Below, piece by piece: positions 15,494-24,169 of a DNA stretch of 64,000 bases. A program made the position numbers and the translations under genes. The notes beneath the pieces were generated by a model. The model did no database searches. It had not been told where the DNA came from and saw only the letters and a list, made by a program, of their open reading frames with translations. This DNA comes from Colwellia sp. PAMC 21821 (lineage in GTDB: Bacteria; Pseudomonadota; Gammaproteobacteria; Enterobacterales; Alteromonadaceae): positions 930,001 through 994,000 of the forward strand of contig NZ_CP014943.1 in assembly GCF_002077175.1 (NCBI RefSeq), written 5' to 3'. Positions within the stretch are counted from its first letter, which is position 1. Each line of letters begins with the position of its first letter.

Positions 15494-16764
15494 GTGATTC
15501 AAGCAATAACCTCCCCTTAAACGGCATTAGAATTATTGATTTTTCTGGCTATGTGGCCGGTCCTTTTTGTTGCATGTTGCTAGGTGATATGGGGGCTGAT
15601 GTAATTAAAGTCGAATCTCCGACAGGTGAACAATGGCGTCATCAAGACCCTTTTGCACCGGGTGTTAGCCAAAGTTTTATGGCACTAAACCGTAATAAGC
15701 GTTCTGTTGTTTTAGATTTAAAAACATCTGAAGGACGTGATAATGCAATAAAATTATTGGAAACTGCCGATGTTATGGTTTCTAACTTTAGACCAGGTGT
15801 TGCTGAGCGTTACGGTCTAGATTACAAAAAATTAAAGGATTTATTTCCACGCTTAGTCTACACCACTAATACGGCTTATGGTCCCACTGGAGATCGAAGT
15901 ATTCAACCAGGATACGATCTAGTTGTTCAAGCTTTTAGTGGATTATTAAGTTCTAACCCTGCACCGGATGGTGGTGTACCTAAACGTTACGCTGGCGTTG
16001 CATTAGTAGACTTTACAGCCGGTCATTATATGCTTTACGGTATTATGTGTGCGTTGTTCCAACGTTATCAAACAGGTAAAGGGCAAAAAGTGGAAGCGTC
16101 TCTGCTTGAGGCAGCCTTAGGCTTGCAGCGTCAAAAAATGCTCACCGTTGAAGGTGCTATAGATTTACCTGTCAAAGAGGGTAATACCATTGAGCAAATG
16201 GCGGCGGTATCAAAACGCTCTAATGCCTTTGGTGCGCGTGAATTGTACTATCGTACTTACCAAACTTTAGATGGCTTTATTACTGTTGGTTGCTTGAATG
16301 TGCCTCAACGTCTTATTTTTCTTAAGTTGCTGGAAATGGAAGACCCTTGGCACACGAACCCAGACGGTATTCCTGAAACAGAAGAGATAGATCAAGCACG
16401 TAGACAACTATCCTTGAACGCTGAAGAACGTTTTCTTAAACGAAATACGCAAGAGTGGGTAGGACTTTTCGAAGCACAAGGCGTGCCTAATGCTCCCTTG
16501 CAAATGCTTGAACAAGTGATGAAAGATCCACAAGTAGTTGATAGTAATTTCCTATATGAGTATGACTATCCCGGCTATGGCAAAGTACAGAGTGTTGGCA
16601 CAGGTGTTCGCGTTGGGGAGGGAGGAAAAGTACGTAGACCACCACCTCGCTTAGGAGAACATACTGAAGAGATCTTGCAGGAAATAAATAACTCAAACAC
16701 TAACAAAGCAGCCAAATCTTATGTAGATGCTGAAAAAATTAATTTAGTTGGAGGAAGACGATGA
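15490..16764 (+). CDS. CaiB/BaiF-family (class III) CoA-transferase
   Basis: 424 residues. Begins LNGIRIIDFSGYVAGPFCC, the standard class III start, followed by LGDMGADVIKVESP and NRNKRSVVLDLKT. The Asp in ALVDFTAGHYM (near residue 173) is in the position of the catalytic Asp that carries the acyl-CoA intermediate. These enzymes move CoA between two carboxylic acids, activating an acid without ATP. Overlaps the dehydrogenase genes on both sides by four bases (ATGA), so the three are one translationally coupled unit. It probably activates the acid produced by the aldehyde dehydrogenase at 24.2 kb; the substrate cannot be read from sequence. Confidence 0.9.
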   Translation: MSDSSNNLPLNGIRIIDFSGYVAGPFCCMLLGDMGADVIKVESPTGEQWRHQDPFAPGVSQSFMALNRNKRSVVLDLKTSEGRDNAIKLLETADVMVSNFRPGVAERYGLDYKKLKDLFPRLVYTTNTAYGPTGDRSIQPGYDLVVQAFSGLLSSNPAPDGGVPKRYAGVALVDFTAGHYMLYGIMCALFQRYQTGKGQKVEASLLEAALGLQRQKMLTVEGAIDLPVKEGNTIEQMAAVSKRSNAFGARELYYRTYQTLDGFITVGCLNVPQRLIFLKLLEMEDPWHTNPDGIPETEEIDQARRQLSLNAEERFLKRNTQEWVGLFEAQGVPNAPLQMLEQVMKDPQVVDSNFLYEYDYPGYGKVQSVGTGVRVGEGGKVRRPPPRLGEHTEEILQEINNSNTNKAAKSYVDAEKINLVGGRR

Positions 16765-17846
16765 ATATATCTAACCATTTACAAAACTATGATGAAAATG
16801 CATCGATGACGGACCTTGAAGCTGAAATGGTTCGAAGTGCTGCGCAAAGCTTTGCTGTCACTGAAAGTCCGTTAACTGTAGTTCGTTCTGCAGAAGCTGG
16901 TGATTGGACATTAGCTAACAAAAGCTGGGCGAAACTTGCCCAGTTAGGTTGGTTAGAAATGCTTCAATATGTTGAAACAGAAAGTGAAGGGTTGATCTCA
17001 GCTTGTATTATCGCAGAAGAGCTTGGGCGCGCTGCTTACCCACTACCTTTTGCTGAAGTCGCTGTTTTGGCTCTGCCTTTATTAGCCCAATATGCAGAAG
17101 ATAAAGTGGATGTAGAAAGCTTTAGTACTGGCACTAAAAGAGTCTCCTTTGCTATTCCTTCAAATGGATTACCAACTAAGCTTGAGCGACTACCTGAATT
17201 TAATTCAACGAGTGTATGGATCGCTAACCAATTAGAAAGTGCAGAGTTATTAGTTGTTCCTGCGCTCCAAAACGGACAGCCTGTACTTGCACTTATCAAT
17301 AAGCCGACTTCTGGTTGGAGCTCTACCTCAATGCCTGACTTAGCGAATAATGCGTATAGCAAAGTTTCACCTAACGATTTAGTTAACGCTGAATATATAC
17401 CCGTGCAATGGGAATCACTAGCTAAAGCATTTGATCATTTCCGTCTAGTTACCTGTGCTTACATTGTAGGCCTCTCATCTCAGGCCACTGATATTGCGGT
17501 TGAGTATGCTAAGGAACGCATTGCGTTCGACAAACCAATTGGAAGTTTTCAAGCAGTTCAACATCGTTTAGCAGAGTCTGCGTTAGAACTATCAGCTGCA
17601 CACTTATTAGTAAGAGAAGCTTCGGTAACAGGGGATAGAAACCAAGTCGCGATTGCCTGTATTCAAACATGTGAAGCAGGTAAAAAATCAACATTTACTG
17701 CTCAGCAAATATGGGCAGGTATGGGGTATACCATGGAAGTGGATGTTCAATTATTTTTCCGTCGAGCTCGAGCATATCAACTATTACTGGGTGCTCCATG
17801 GGAGTTACGTGAAAGAGTTTGGGCCGAAGTTGTTCCACATCACTAG
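16761..17846 (+). CDS. Acyl-CoA dehydrogenase family protein (short paralogue)
   Basis: 361 residues. Contains IIAEELGRAAYPLPFAE (about 78-94), the conserved helix SSQATDIAVEYAKERIAFDKPIG split by family positions (about 238-260), QAVQHRLAESALEL and the terminal RRARAYQLLLGAP. The N-terminal part is diverged and the GGxxE-Q active loop seen in the first paralogue is weak. It may be the non-canonical partner subunit of a two-subunit dehydrogenase with the gene at 14315. GGAGGAAG precedes the ATG, which overlaps the CoA-transferase stop. Confidence 0.85.
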   Translation: MNISNHLQNYDENASMTDLEAEMVRSAAQSFAVTESPLTVVRSAEAGDWTLANKSWAKLAQLGWLEMLQYVETESEGLISACIIAEELGRAAYPLPFAEVAVLALPLLAQYAEDKVDVESFSTGTKRVSFAIPSNGLPTKLERLPEFNSTSVWIANQLESAELLVVPALQNGQPVLALINKPTSGWSSTSMPDLANNAYSKVSPNDLVNAEYIPVQWESLAKAFDHFRLVTCAYIVGLSSQATDIAVEYAKERIAFDKPIGSFQAVQHRLAESALELSAAHLLVREASVTGDRNQVAIACIQTCEAGKKSTFTAQQIWAGMGYTMEVDVQLFFRRARAYQLLLGAPWELRERVWAEVVPHH

Positions 17847-17915
17847 CAATGAAGTTAATAAATAATAAGTAACAAAAACAATTTCCTTGCTTAACCATAT
17901 TTTGGAGAAAAAATA

Positions 17916-18887
17916 ATGTTTAAAACACGTTTAACAGAGTTATTAAATATCAAACACCCTATTATTTGTGGTGGGATGTTCCGCCTAGGGCGAGCTGAAC
18001 TAGCAGCAGCTGTGTCAAATGCTGGTGGTTTAGGTATTATTACCGCTGCCACTTTTCCTGATGAAGAAAGTTTCCGTAATGAACTGCACTTATTGAAATC
18101 ACTAACAAATAAACCTTTTGGTGTGAATATCAACTTATTCCCTACTGCACGAAATTTTCAAGCACAAGATTATATTGCTATGTGTATAGAAGAAGAAGTA
18201 CAGGTCATAGAAACGTCAGGGCGAAACCCAGAAGAGTATATGAATCAACTCAAAGCAGCTAATATGAAAGTTATTCATAAAGTACCGGGAGCTCAATATG
18301 CCCTAACTTGTGAGCGAATTGGTTGTGATGCTGTAAGTGTTGTTGGTAACGAAACTGGGGGTCATCCAGGGATGTCTGAAGTTGGTACTATGGTTATGAT
18401 TCGAAAAGCTGTAGAAAATGTTAGCATCCCTATTGTCGCGGGCGGCGGAATAGTTGATGGTTCAGGTTTAATGGCTGCATTAAGTATGGGGGCAGAAGGG
18501 ATTATTATGGGTACACGCTTTGTTGCGACTCAAGAATGTCCTGCTCATAGTGCAGTAAAAGACTGGATGAAAGGTGCAAGTGAAGACGATACAGTTATAG
18601 TACAAAAAACTATTAAGTCTCCTACCAGGGTTGCAAAAAATGGTATGGCCCTACGAGTACTAGAGCTCGAAAAAAGTGGCGCGAGTTTAGATGAGCTGAT
18701 GCCTTTGATTACTGGAACAAGAAATCCATCAGTATATTCTGAAGGTAATCTCGATGATGCAATATGGTCTTGCGGACAGGCTGTAGGTTTAGTGGAAGAT
18801 ATTCCAACCTGTCAGGAACTAATAGATCGAATTATGTATGAGGCAAGCACATCTTTAGCAAGAGTAAATTCGTTATATTACAAATAA
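17916..18887 (+). CDS. NAD(P)H-dependent flavin oxidoreductase (nitronate monooxygenase / FabK family)
   Basis: 323 residues with a TIM-barrel FMN fold: PIICGGMFRLGRAELAAAVS, GGLGIITAATF, CDAVSVVGNETGGHPG (phosphate-binding and catalytic loop) and IVAGGGIVDGSGLMAALSMG. The family includes nitronate monooxygenases and the enoyl-ACP reductase FabK. In a beta-oxidation setting it could reduce an enoyl-CoA, which is inference. 69 bp after the dehydrogenase gene, with GGAG before the ATG. It converges on the LysR gene at 18898, only 10 bp away. Confidence 0.88.
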   Translation: MFKTRLTELLNIKHPIICGGMFRLGRAELAAAVSNAGGLGIITAATFPDEESFRNELHLLKSLTNKPFGVNINLFPTARNFQAQDYIAMCIEEEVQVIETSGRNPEEYMNQLKAANMKVIHKVPGAQYALTCERIGCDAVSVVGNETGGHPGMSEVGTMVMIRKAVENVSIPIVAGGGIVDGSGLMAALSMGAEGIIMGTRFVATQECPAHSAVKDWMKGASEDDTVIVQKTIKSPTRVAKNGMALRVLELEKSGASLDELMPLITGTRNPSVYSEGNLDDAIWSCGQAVGLVEDIPTCQELIDRIMYEASTSLARVNSLYYK

Positions 18888-18897
18888 TTTATACTTA

Positions 18898-19815
18898 TTA
18901 ATTAGTCTTAATTGAATGTTCAGCTTGATCTTTTGGCTGACATTCTTCTAAGAGCCATTCACGTAAATGTACTACATTTTCAAACTTAGCATGATGCTCT
19001 GGATAGACTAAATAATAACCTTTCCCTGTTTTAGCACGAACAGAGTAAGGCTCGATTAATCGTCCATTTTTTAAATATTCAACCACGTAGGGCATTCTTC
19101 CAATAGCAATACCCAAGCCTGAGGATGCGGCTTCTAAAACTAAGCCTCTACTGTCTAAATCTAACCAGTTTTCACTACTAAAGTGTTCATTGCCTGTTTC
19201 TTTTATCCAATCTTTCCATTCTTCTGGTGCTAAACTACATTGTATTAATGTCTGTTGCTCTAGTTGTTTTAAATTATCTATGCTTGGCAACTCATCAATA
19301 AGATCAGGACTACAGACTAAAAGTAACTCGTCTTCCATTAAAAAGTCACTTTGTAAACCGAGCCAATTTCCATCGCCGTATCTTATAGCTGCATCAATAT
19401 CTCCGCTGCTAAATTCAACAGGAGTAGTAGCGCTAAGCAACTTTATATCAAGATTTGGACAGCGCACTTTCAGTTTTGGTAATAATAATAACAGCCAACA
19501 AGAAGCTAGAGAATGTAGCAACTGCAAGGTTAATGAAGAACGTTTACCTCGCTTTAACGTTGAATTAGTTGCATTTTCTAGACGATCGAACACATCTTGG
19601 ATTTGTTCTAAATATTCAGTACCTATGTTGGTTAATATTGGTTTACCTTTTTCTCTGTGAAAAAGTTGAACACCCAAAAACTCTTCTAACGATCGCACTT
19701 GATGACTAACTGCTGATGCTGATAGACATAAATCTTCGGCTGCTAGTTTAAAATTATTATACCGTGCTGCAGCTTCAAAAGAGCGCAAAGCTGCGAACGG
19801 AGGGAATCTACGCAT
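18898..19815 (-). CDS. LysR-family regulator (GcvA-like), paralogue 1
   Basis: 305 residues. N-terminal winged helix: RFPPFAALRSFEAAARYNNF, then KLAAEDLCLSASAVSHQVRS (HTH) and LEEFLGVQLFHREKGKP. The C-terminal part is a periplasmic-binding-like effector domain. The PPFAALRSFEAAAR start is typical of the GcvA subgroup. Very similar to the regulator at 29105, so one arose by duplication. Transcribed away from paaG's end and towards the oxidoreductase gene; its targets are probably the catabolic genes in this island. Confidence 0.92.
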   Translation of the reverse strand: MRRFPPFAALRSFEAAARYNNFKLAAEDLCLSASAVSHQVRSLEEFLGVQLFHREKGKPILTNIGTEYLEQIQDVFDRLENATNSTLKRGKRSSLTLQLLHSLASCWLLLLLPKLKVRCPNLDIKLLSATTPVEFSSGDIDAAIRYGDGNWLGLQSDFLMEDELLLVCSPDLIDELPSIDNLKQLEQQTLIQCSLAPEEWKDWIKETGNEHFSSENWLDLDSRGLVLEAASSGLGIAIGRMPYVVEYLKNGRLIEPYSVRAKTGKGYYLVYPEHHAKFENVVHLREWLLEECQPKDQAEHSIKTN

Positions 19816-20108
19816 TTAGTTTAACTCCAAATAATAAAGCACACCAATAAGCGTACGTGCTCTTTTCTTGTTTGATTTTAATGATTATTTTTCATTAGTT
19901 CAATGTATTATAAGTAATGTATTGTATGATTCATCGTAGGAGTGCAATTGCTGCGAAGTATTGAGTCTAAATAAGTATGTTTAATAACTCAGTAAGTTAT
20001 GAAATTTATTTTTGATTACTAAACTAGGAAACTTGTTAATCAAAATCATGACACACTTATGCTAACTCGATGAATGTTCAAATCTAGTTAGCATCTATAA
20101 TGTTATTG

Positions 20109-20900
20109 TCATTTACCCGTAAAGTTTGGTCGACGTTTTTCTATAAAAGCAGTGACACCTTCTTTGTAATCGTCACTTTGTCCGGCTAATCTTTGTAAGT
20201 CACGCTCTAAATCAAGCTGTTGATCCAAAGTGTTGTGGGGTGAGCACTGTATTGCTTTTTTTATTAGCGCCAGACCTGAAGTAGGTTGTACGGATAAATC
20301 AATTGCCATTTTTAGTGCTTTATCATAAAGCTCATTTGGTGGATAAGTCTTCCATATCATCCCCCAACGTTCTGCTTGTTCAGCGGTTATTTTTTCACCC
20401 AAAAGTGATAACGCCATTGCTCTAGGAATGCCAACCGCATGTGGGAGTGTCCATGTTCCACCTGAGTCTGGCACAAGACCAATTCTACTGAAAGCTTGTA
20501 TGAAACTTGCCTCGGTAGAGGCTAAAACAATATCACAGGATAATGCTAAATTGGCGCCCGCACCTGCTGCAACACCATTTACCGCACAAATAACAGGTAG
20601 TTTAAGTGAACGAATTAGTCGAATCATAGGATTGTAGTTTTTTTCTATTGATTCACCAAGGTCAATTGGTGCTGCGTCTGGATCAAACTTCCGTTCATCT
20701 AAATCTTGCCCAGCACAGAAACCTCGACCATTCGCTGTGATTAACAGACATCGAATATTATCCTCAATGTTTACTTTTTTGAGAACTTCACGTATTTCTT
20801 TGTGCATTAATTGATTGAAGCTATTTAATTTATCAGGACGATTCAATATTAAAATAGCCACGCCTTTATTGATCGAAAACTCAATATGTTTATATGACAT
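20109..20900 (-). CDS. paaG: Enoyl-CoA hydratase/isomerase, PaaG-like
   Basis: 263 residues of crotonase fold. NRPDKLNSFNQLMHKEI, CLLITANGRGFCAGQDLDER (oxyanion hole), NPMIRLIRSLKLPVICAVNG, VAAGAGANLALSCDI and the end EGVTAFIEKRRPNFTGK follow PaaG of E. coli closely along the whole length. PaaG isomerises the ring-1,2-epoxide of phenylacetyl-CoA to an oxepin and also shifts double bases in enoyl-CoAs. The epoxidase genes (paaABCE) and paaZ are not in the window, so here the enzyme may act as a delta-3,delta-2 isomerase, or the other genes may lie elsewhere in the genome. It stands alone between lysR and the divergent TPP-enzyme gene. Confidence 0.85.
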   Translation of the reverse strand: MSYKHIEFSINKGVAILILNRPDKLNSFNQLMHKEIREVLKKVNIEDNIRCLLITANGRGFCAGQDLDERKFDPDAAPIDLGESIEKNYNPMIRLIRSLKLPVICAVNGVAAGAGANLALSCDIVLASTEASFIQAFSRIGLVPDSGGTWTLPHAVGIPRAMALSLLGEKITAEQAERWGMIWKTYPPNELYDKALKMAIDLSVQPTSGLALIKKAIQCSPHNTLDQQLDLERDLQRLAGQSDDYKEGVTAFIEKRRPNFTGK

Positions 20901-21256
20901 TAAAAATACTCGTTAGTAATATTATTTAGAGCATATTGGCTTTTTTAAAAATAATCACAAATGAAACAATTTCAGCATGATATGAATTTTTTAAAGTGCT
21001 CTGTCTTACTGTAGTGTGTGTCTTTATATTCAAGAAGAATATTATTCACTTACCAGCAAAATTAATTCGTTTGCAGGATTCTTTTACATTGGACTAAAGT
21101 GTTGATACATCCTTAATACGGTTTGATAAATAATTTGCTAAGAAGCTTTTATCCAAATGTGAGTTAGCAAAAAAGTAATAAAATAGTGTGTATCAACAAC
21201 AAGACTTTTTTGTAAAAATTAATTAGTTAATGTTAATACATAAAATAAATTTATGA
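20901..21256. promoter_or_regulatory. Divergent promoter region between paaG and the TPP-enzyme gene
   Basis: 356 bp without a gene. It must carry the promoters for both paaG (leftward) and the 21257 operon (rightward). No clear -35/-10 pair or LysR-type T-N11-A site could be picked out by eye. The layout makes it the most likely binding region for one or both LysR paralogues. Confidence 0.4.
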
Positions 21257-22930
21257 ATGAGTGAACGTGTAATGACAAAACGTACTGGCGGTAGTGTATT
21301 AATAGAAGCATTAGCAATAAATGGAGTTGATAAAGTATTTGGTGTACCAGGCGAGAGTTATCTTTCCGCATTAGACGCTTTGTATCAACACGAAACGGGT
21401 ATGGAGTATATTACTTGCAGACAAGAAGGTGGTTCAGCTTTTATGGCTACATCTTATGCTCGTTTAACGGGAAAAGTTGGGATTTGCTTTGTAACACGAG
21501 GACCTGGTGCAACAAATGCTTCGATTGGAGTTCATACTGCATATCAAGACTCAACCCCTATGATTTTACTTATTGGTCAAGTGCCGCGAAAAAATATTGA
21601 ACGTGAAGCGTTTCAAGAGATAGATTACCGCCGTATGTTTGGTCAAATGTCAAAGTGGACTGCACAAATTGACGATCCTGCTAGAATCCCTGAATTTATC
21701 AATCGCGCGTTTCAGGTGGCACAATCTGGTCGCCCGGGTCCTGTAGTGCTTGCATTACCTGAAGATATGTTACGAGAATTTACTGAAGTTGCTGATTTAT
21801 CTCCAGCTGTACCTGTGCGAACCTGTCCTGGAACTGCTGAACTTGCTCAAATGCAAACGATGCTTTTAGCATCAAAGAAACCTTTAGTTATCATCGAAGC
21901 TGCTTGCTGGGAAGATGAACCTCGTTTAGCTTTCGAAGCTTTTTGTCTCCGCAATAATATTCCGGTAGCAGCAGCTTCTCGACGACAGAGTTTGTTTGAT
22001 AACCGCCATGACTGTTACGTTGGTGATGTCGCTTGGGGAAACATTGCTAGTTTAACAAAAGCTATTGATGAATGTGACTTATTAATAGCTTTTGGCGCAC
22101 GTTTAGATGAAGGTACAACGTGTAAATATACCGTGCTTACCCCACCAGTTTTAAAACAAAAATTTATTCATATTTACCCTCAAGCTGAAGAGTTAGGACG
22201 TGTATTTAAAGCTGACTTGATGATCAATGCAGGTATAAGTGAAATGGCGTTAGCACTAACTGATATTGACTTAACCACTAGTAATGAATTAGCTGAATGG
22301 CGTGAAGTACTTCGAGAAGGGTATTTGCAGTCTTTGATTGCTGAACCGCAGCCGGGTGATTTAGATATGGGACTGGTTATGACTCACTTACGTGGAGTAT
22401 TACCACGAGATGCAATTGTCACAACTGGTGCTGGTAACTGTTCTGATTGGCCTAATAAAATTTATCAATATAGTGGAAAAGGCACAAATTTATCATCCGT
22501 AAGTGGTGCTATGGGTTACGGTGTTCCCGCGGCTGTTATGGCAAGCCTTGTACATAGAGAACGCACTGTCGTTTGCTTTTCTGGCGATGGTGACTTTTTA
22601 ATGAATGGCCAAGAATTAGCTACTGCGATTCAGTACGGAGGCAAGCCCATTATTTTAGTTATTAATAACGGTTTATACGGCACTATTCGTATGCACCAAC
22701 AACGACGTCACCCTGGCAGAGTAAGCGGTACTGAATTGGTTAATCCTGACTTTGCTGCTTTTGCAAAATCTTTTGGTGCATATGGCGAAACAGTAACTCG
22801 TACTGAAGACTTTGCTGATGCCTTTAAGCGCGCTCAAAATTCAGGGGTTGCAGCTGTTTTAGAATTGCAAATAGATCCTGAATCAATTTGTTATAACTGC
22901 CCACCTTTAAGTGAGCTACCAACTCTTTAG
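21257..22930 (+). CDS. Thiamine-diphosphate-dependent enzyme, acetolactate synthase/2-oxoacid decarboxylase-like
   Basis: 557 residues with three ThDP-enzyme domains. Near the N-terminus VFGVPGESYLSALDAL and CRQEGGSAFMATSYARLTG contain the conserved cofactor-activating Glu; the middle FAD/Rossmann-like domain spans about 190-330; the C-terminal ThDP motif begins GDGDFLMNGQELATAI and ends near VINNGLYGTI (about 430-470). Such enzymes decarboxylate 2-oxo acids, or join the resulting unit to another molecule. Followed by an aminotransferase and an aldehyde dehydrogenase, it most simply converts the 2-oxo acid made by the former to the aldehyde used by the latter. It is not close to the arginine-pathway enzyme AruI as I recall it. 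Substrate unknown. Confidence 0.85.
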   Translation: MSERVMTKRTGGSVLIEALAINGVDKVFGVPGESYLSALDALYQHETGMEYITCRQEGGSAFMATSYARLTGKVGICFVTRGPGATNASIGVHTAYQDSTPMILLIGQVPRKNIEREAFQEIDYRRMFGQMSKWTAQIDDPARIPEFINRAFQVAQSGRPGPVVLALPEDMLREFTEVADLSPAVPVRTCPGTAELAQMQTMLLASKKPLVIIEAACWEDEPRLAFEAFCLRNNIPVAAASRRQSLFDNRHDCYVGDVAWGNIASLTKAIDECDLLIAFGARLDEGTTCKYTVLTPPVLKQKFIHIYPQAEELGRVFKADLMINAGISEMALALTDIDLTTSNELAEWREVLREGYLQSLIAEPQPGDLDMGLVMTHLRGVLPRDAIVTTGAGNCSDWPNKIYQYSGKGTNLSSVSGAMGYGVPAAVMASLVHRERTVVCFSGDGDFLMNGQELATAIQYGGKPIILVINNGLYGTIRMHQQRRHPGRVSGTELVNPDFAAFAKSFGAYGETVTRTEDFADAFKRAQNSGVAAVLELQIDPESICYNCPPLSELPTL

Positions 22931-22957
22931 TTATTAATTTAAATGGAACGAGACATA

Positions 22958-24160
22958 ATGCCAGAATTTAATAAGCAGCTTGAACGTTTTCAGCCCTCGG
23001 CAATAAATACAGTATTCTCCCTTGCAAGCAGACTTAAAGCAGAAGGAAAAGATATTATTGACCTGAGTATTGGTGAGCCAGATTTTGATACGCCAAAGCA
23101 TATTAAGCAAGCAGCGATTGAAGCTATTGAAGCTGACCAAACTAAGTATACGCCATCTGATGGCGCTAACGATTTAAAGCAAGCAGTTATTAATAAGTTA
23201 CAGCGAGATAATAATTTAAGCTACAACATAAATCAGATCGCAATTGATAGCGGAGTTAAGCCTTTGTTATTCCACGTAATGAAAACAATATTAGACGAGG
23301 GAAACGAAGTTATTGTGCCAACTCCATGTTGGACATCATACCCAGGAATGGTGATGCTGGCTGGTGGTGAACCTGTTTTTGTAGCTTGTCCTCAAGAAAA
23401 AGGTTTTAAGTTACAAGCAGCTGATCTTGAAGCGGCGATTAATGAAAATACACGTTTAGTAATTCTTAACTCACCAAGTAATCCAACGGGGGCTGCCTAT
23501 AGTCTTGAAGAAATGAAAGCATTGACAGATGTTTTGCTTAAATATCCTCATGTATGGGTAATAGCTGATGATATTTATGAGCATATTGTTTTTGACGGTT
23601 TTGTTAATTCAAATCCAGCAGCGGTTGAACCTAAGCTATTAGATAGAACGATAGTGCTTAATGGTGTTTCAAAGGCTTATTGTATGACAGGCTGGCGTAT
23701 TGGTTATGCGGCTAGTTCAGAGAAATTTATGCAAATGTTACTTAAAGTGCTTTCTCAAGCTACGGGCTGCCCCTGCTCTGTTAGCCAAGCAGCAGCAATA
23801 GCAGCACTTGATGGGCCACAACAATATTTGCAAGACTGGGCTAAAACTTATCAAGAAAGACGAGATTATTTAGTTAACCGCTTGGACGCTATTGAAGGTA
23901 TTGAATGTAACTCTCCTGAAGGAGCTTTTTACTTATATCCAGGTTTTAAGGGCCTTTTAGGTAAAATAACACCTCAAGGAAACACGATTAAAAACAGCAT
24001 AGACTTCGTTTCTTACTTATTAGAACAAGCACTTGTTGCTGTTGTTCCAGGTAGTGCTTTTGAATACGACAACCATTTTCGTTTGTCTTATGCTACGTCC
24101 TTGTCTGAGCTTGAAAAAGCGTGTGATCGAATTGAATTAGCAGTCGAAGCATTAAGTTAG
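22958..24160 (+). CDS. PLP-dependent aminotransferase class I/II
   Basis: About 400 residues. I prefer the ATG at 22958 (GAGA seven bases upstream) to the one at 22943. Motifs: IIDLSIGEPDFDTPKHI, the pyridine-ring Asp in VIADDIYEHIVFDG, the PLP-lysine in VLNGVSKAYCMTGWRIGYAA, and the substrate-carboxylate Arg in FRLSYATSLSE. It belongs to the aspartate aminotransferase Ib-like group. It removes the amino group of an unidentified amino acid to give a 2-oxo acid for the adjacent ThDP enzyme. Ten bases from the aldehyde dehydrogenase gene. Confidence 0.9.
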   Translation: MPEFNKQLERFQPSAINTVFSLASRLKAEGKDIIDLSIGEPDFDTPKHIKQAAIEAIEADQTKYTPSDGANDLKQAVINKLQRDNNLSYNINQIAIDSGVKPLLFHVMKTILDEGNEVIVPTPCWTSYPGMVMLAGGEPVFVACPQEKGFKLQAADLEAAINENTRLVILNSPSNPTGAAYSLEEMKALTDVLLKYPHVWVIADDIYEHIVFDGFVNSNPAAVEPKLLDRTIVLNGVSKAYCMTGWRIGYAASSEKFMQMLLKVLSQATGCPCSVSQAAAIAALDGPQQYLQDWAKTYQERRDYLVNRLDAIEGIECNSPEGAFYLYPGFKGLLGKITPQGNTIKNSIDFVSYLLEQALVAVVPGSAFEYDNHFRLSYATSLSELEKACDRIELAVEALS

Positions 24161-24169
24161 GAGATAGTT

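Noticed and set aside
21257..24160. AruI/AruH arginine transaminase pathway
   Set aside because: The ThDP enzyme and aminotransferase do not follow the AruI and AruH sequences as I recall them, and no guanidinobutyrase is present.
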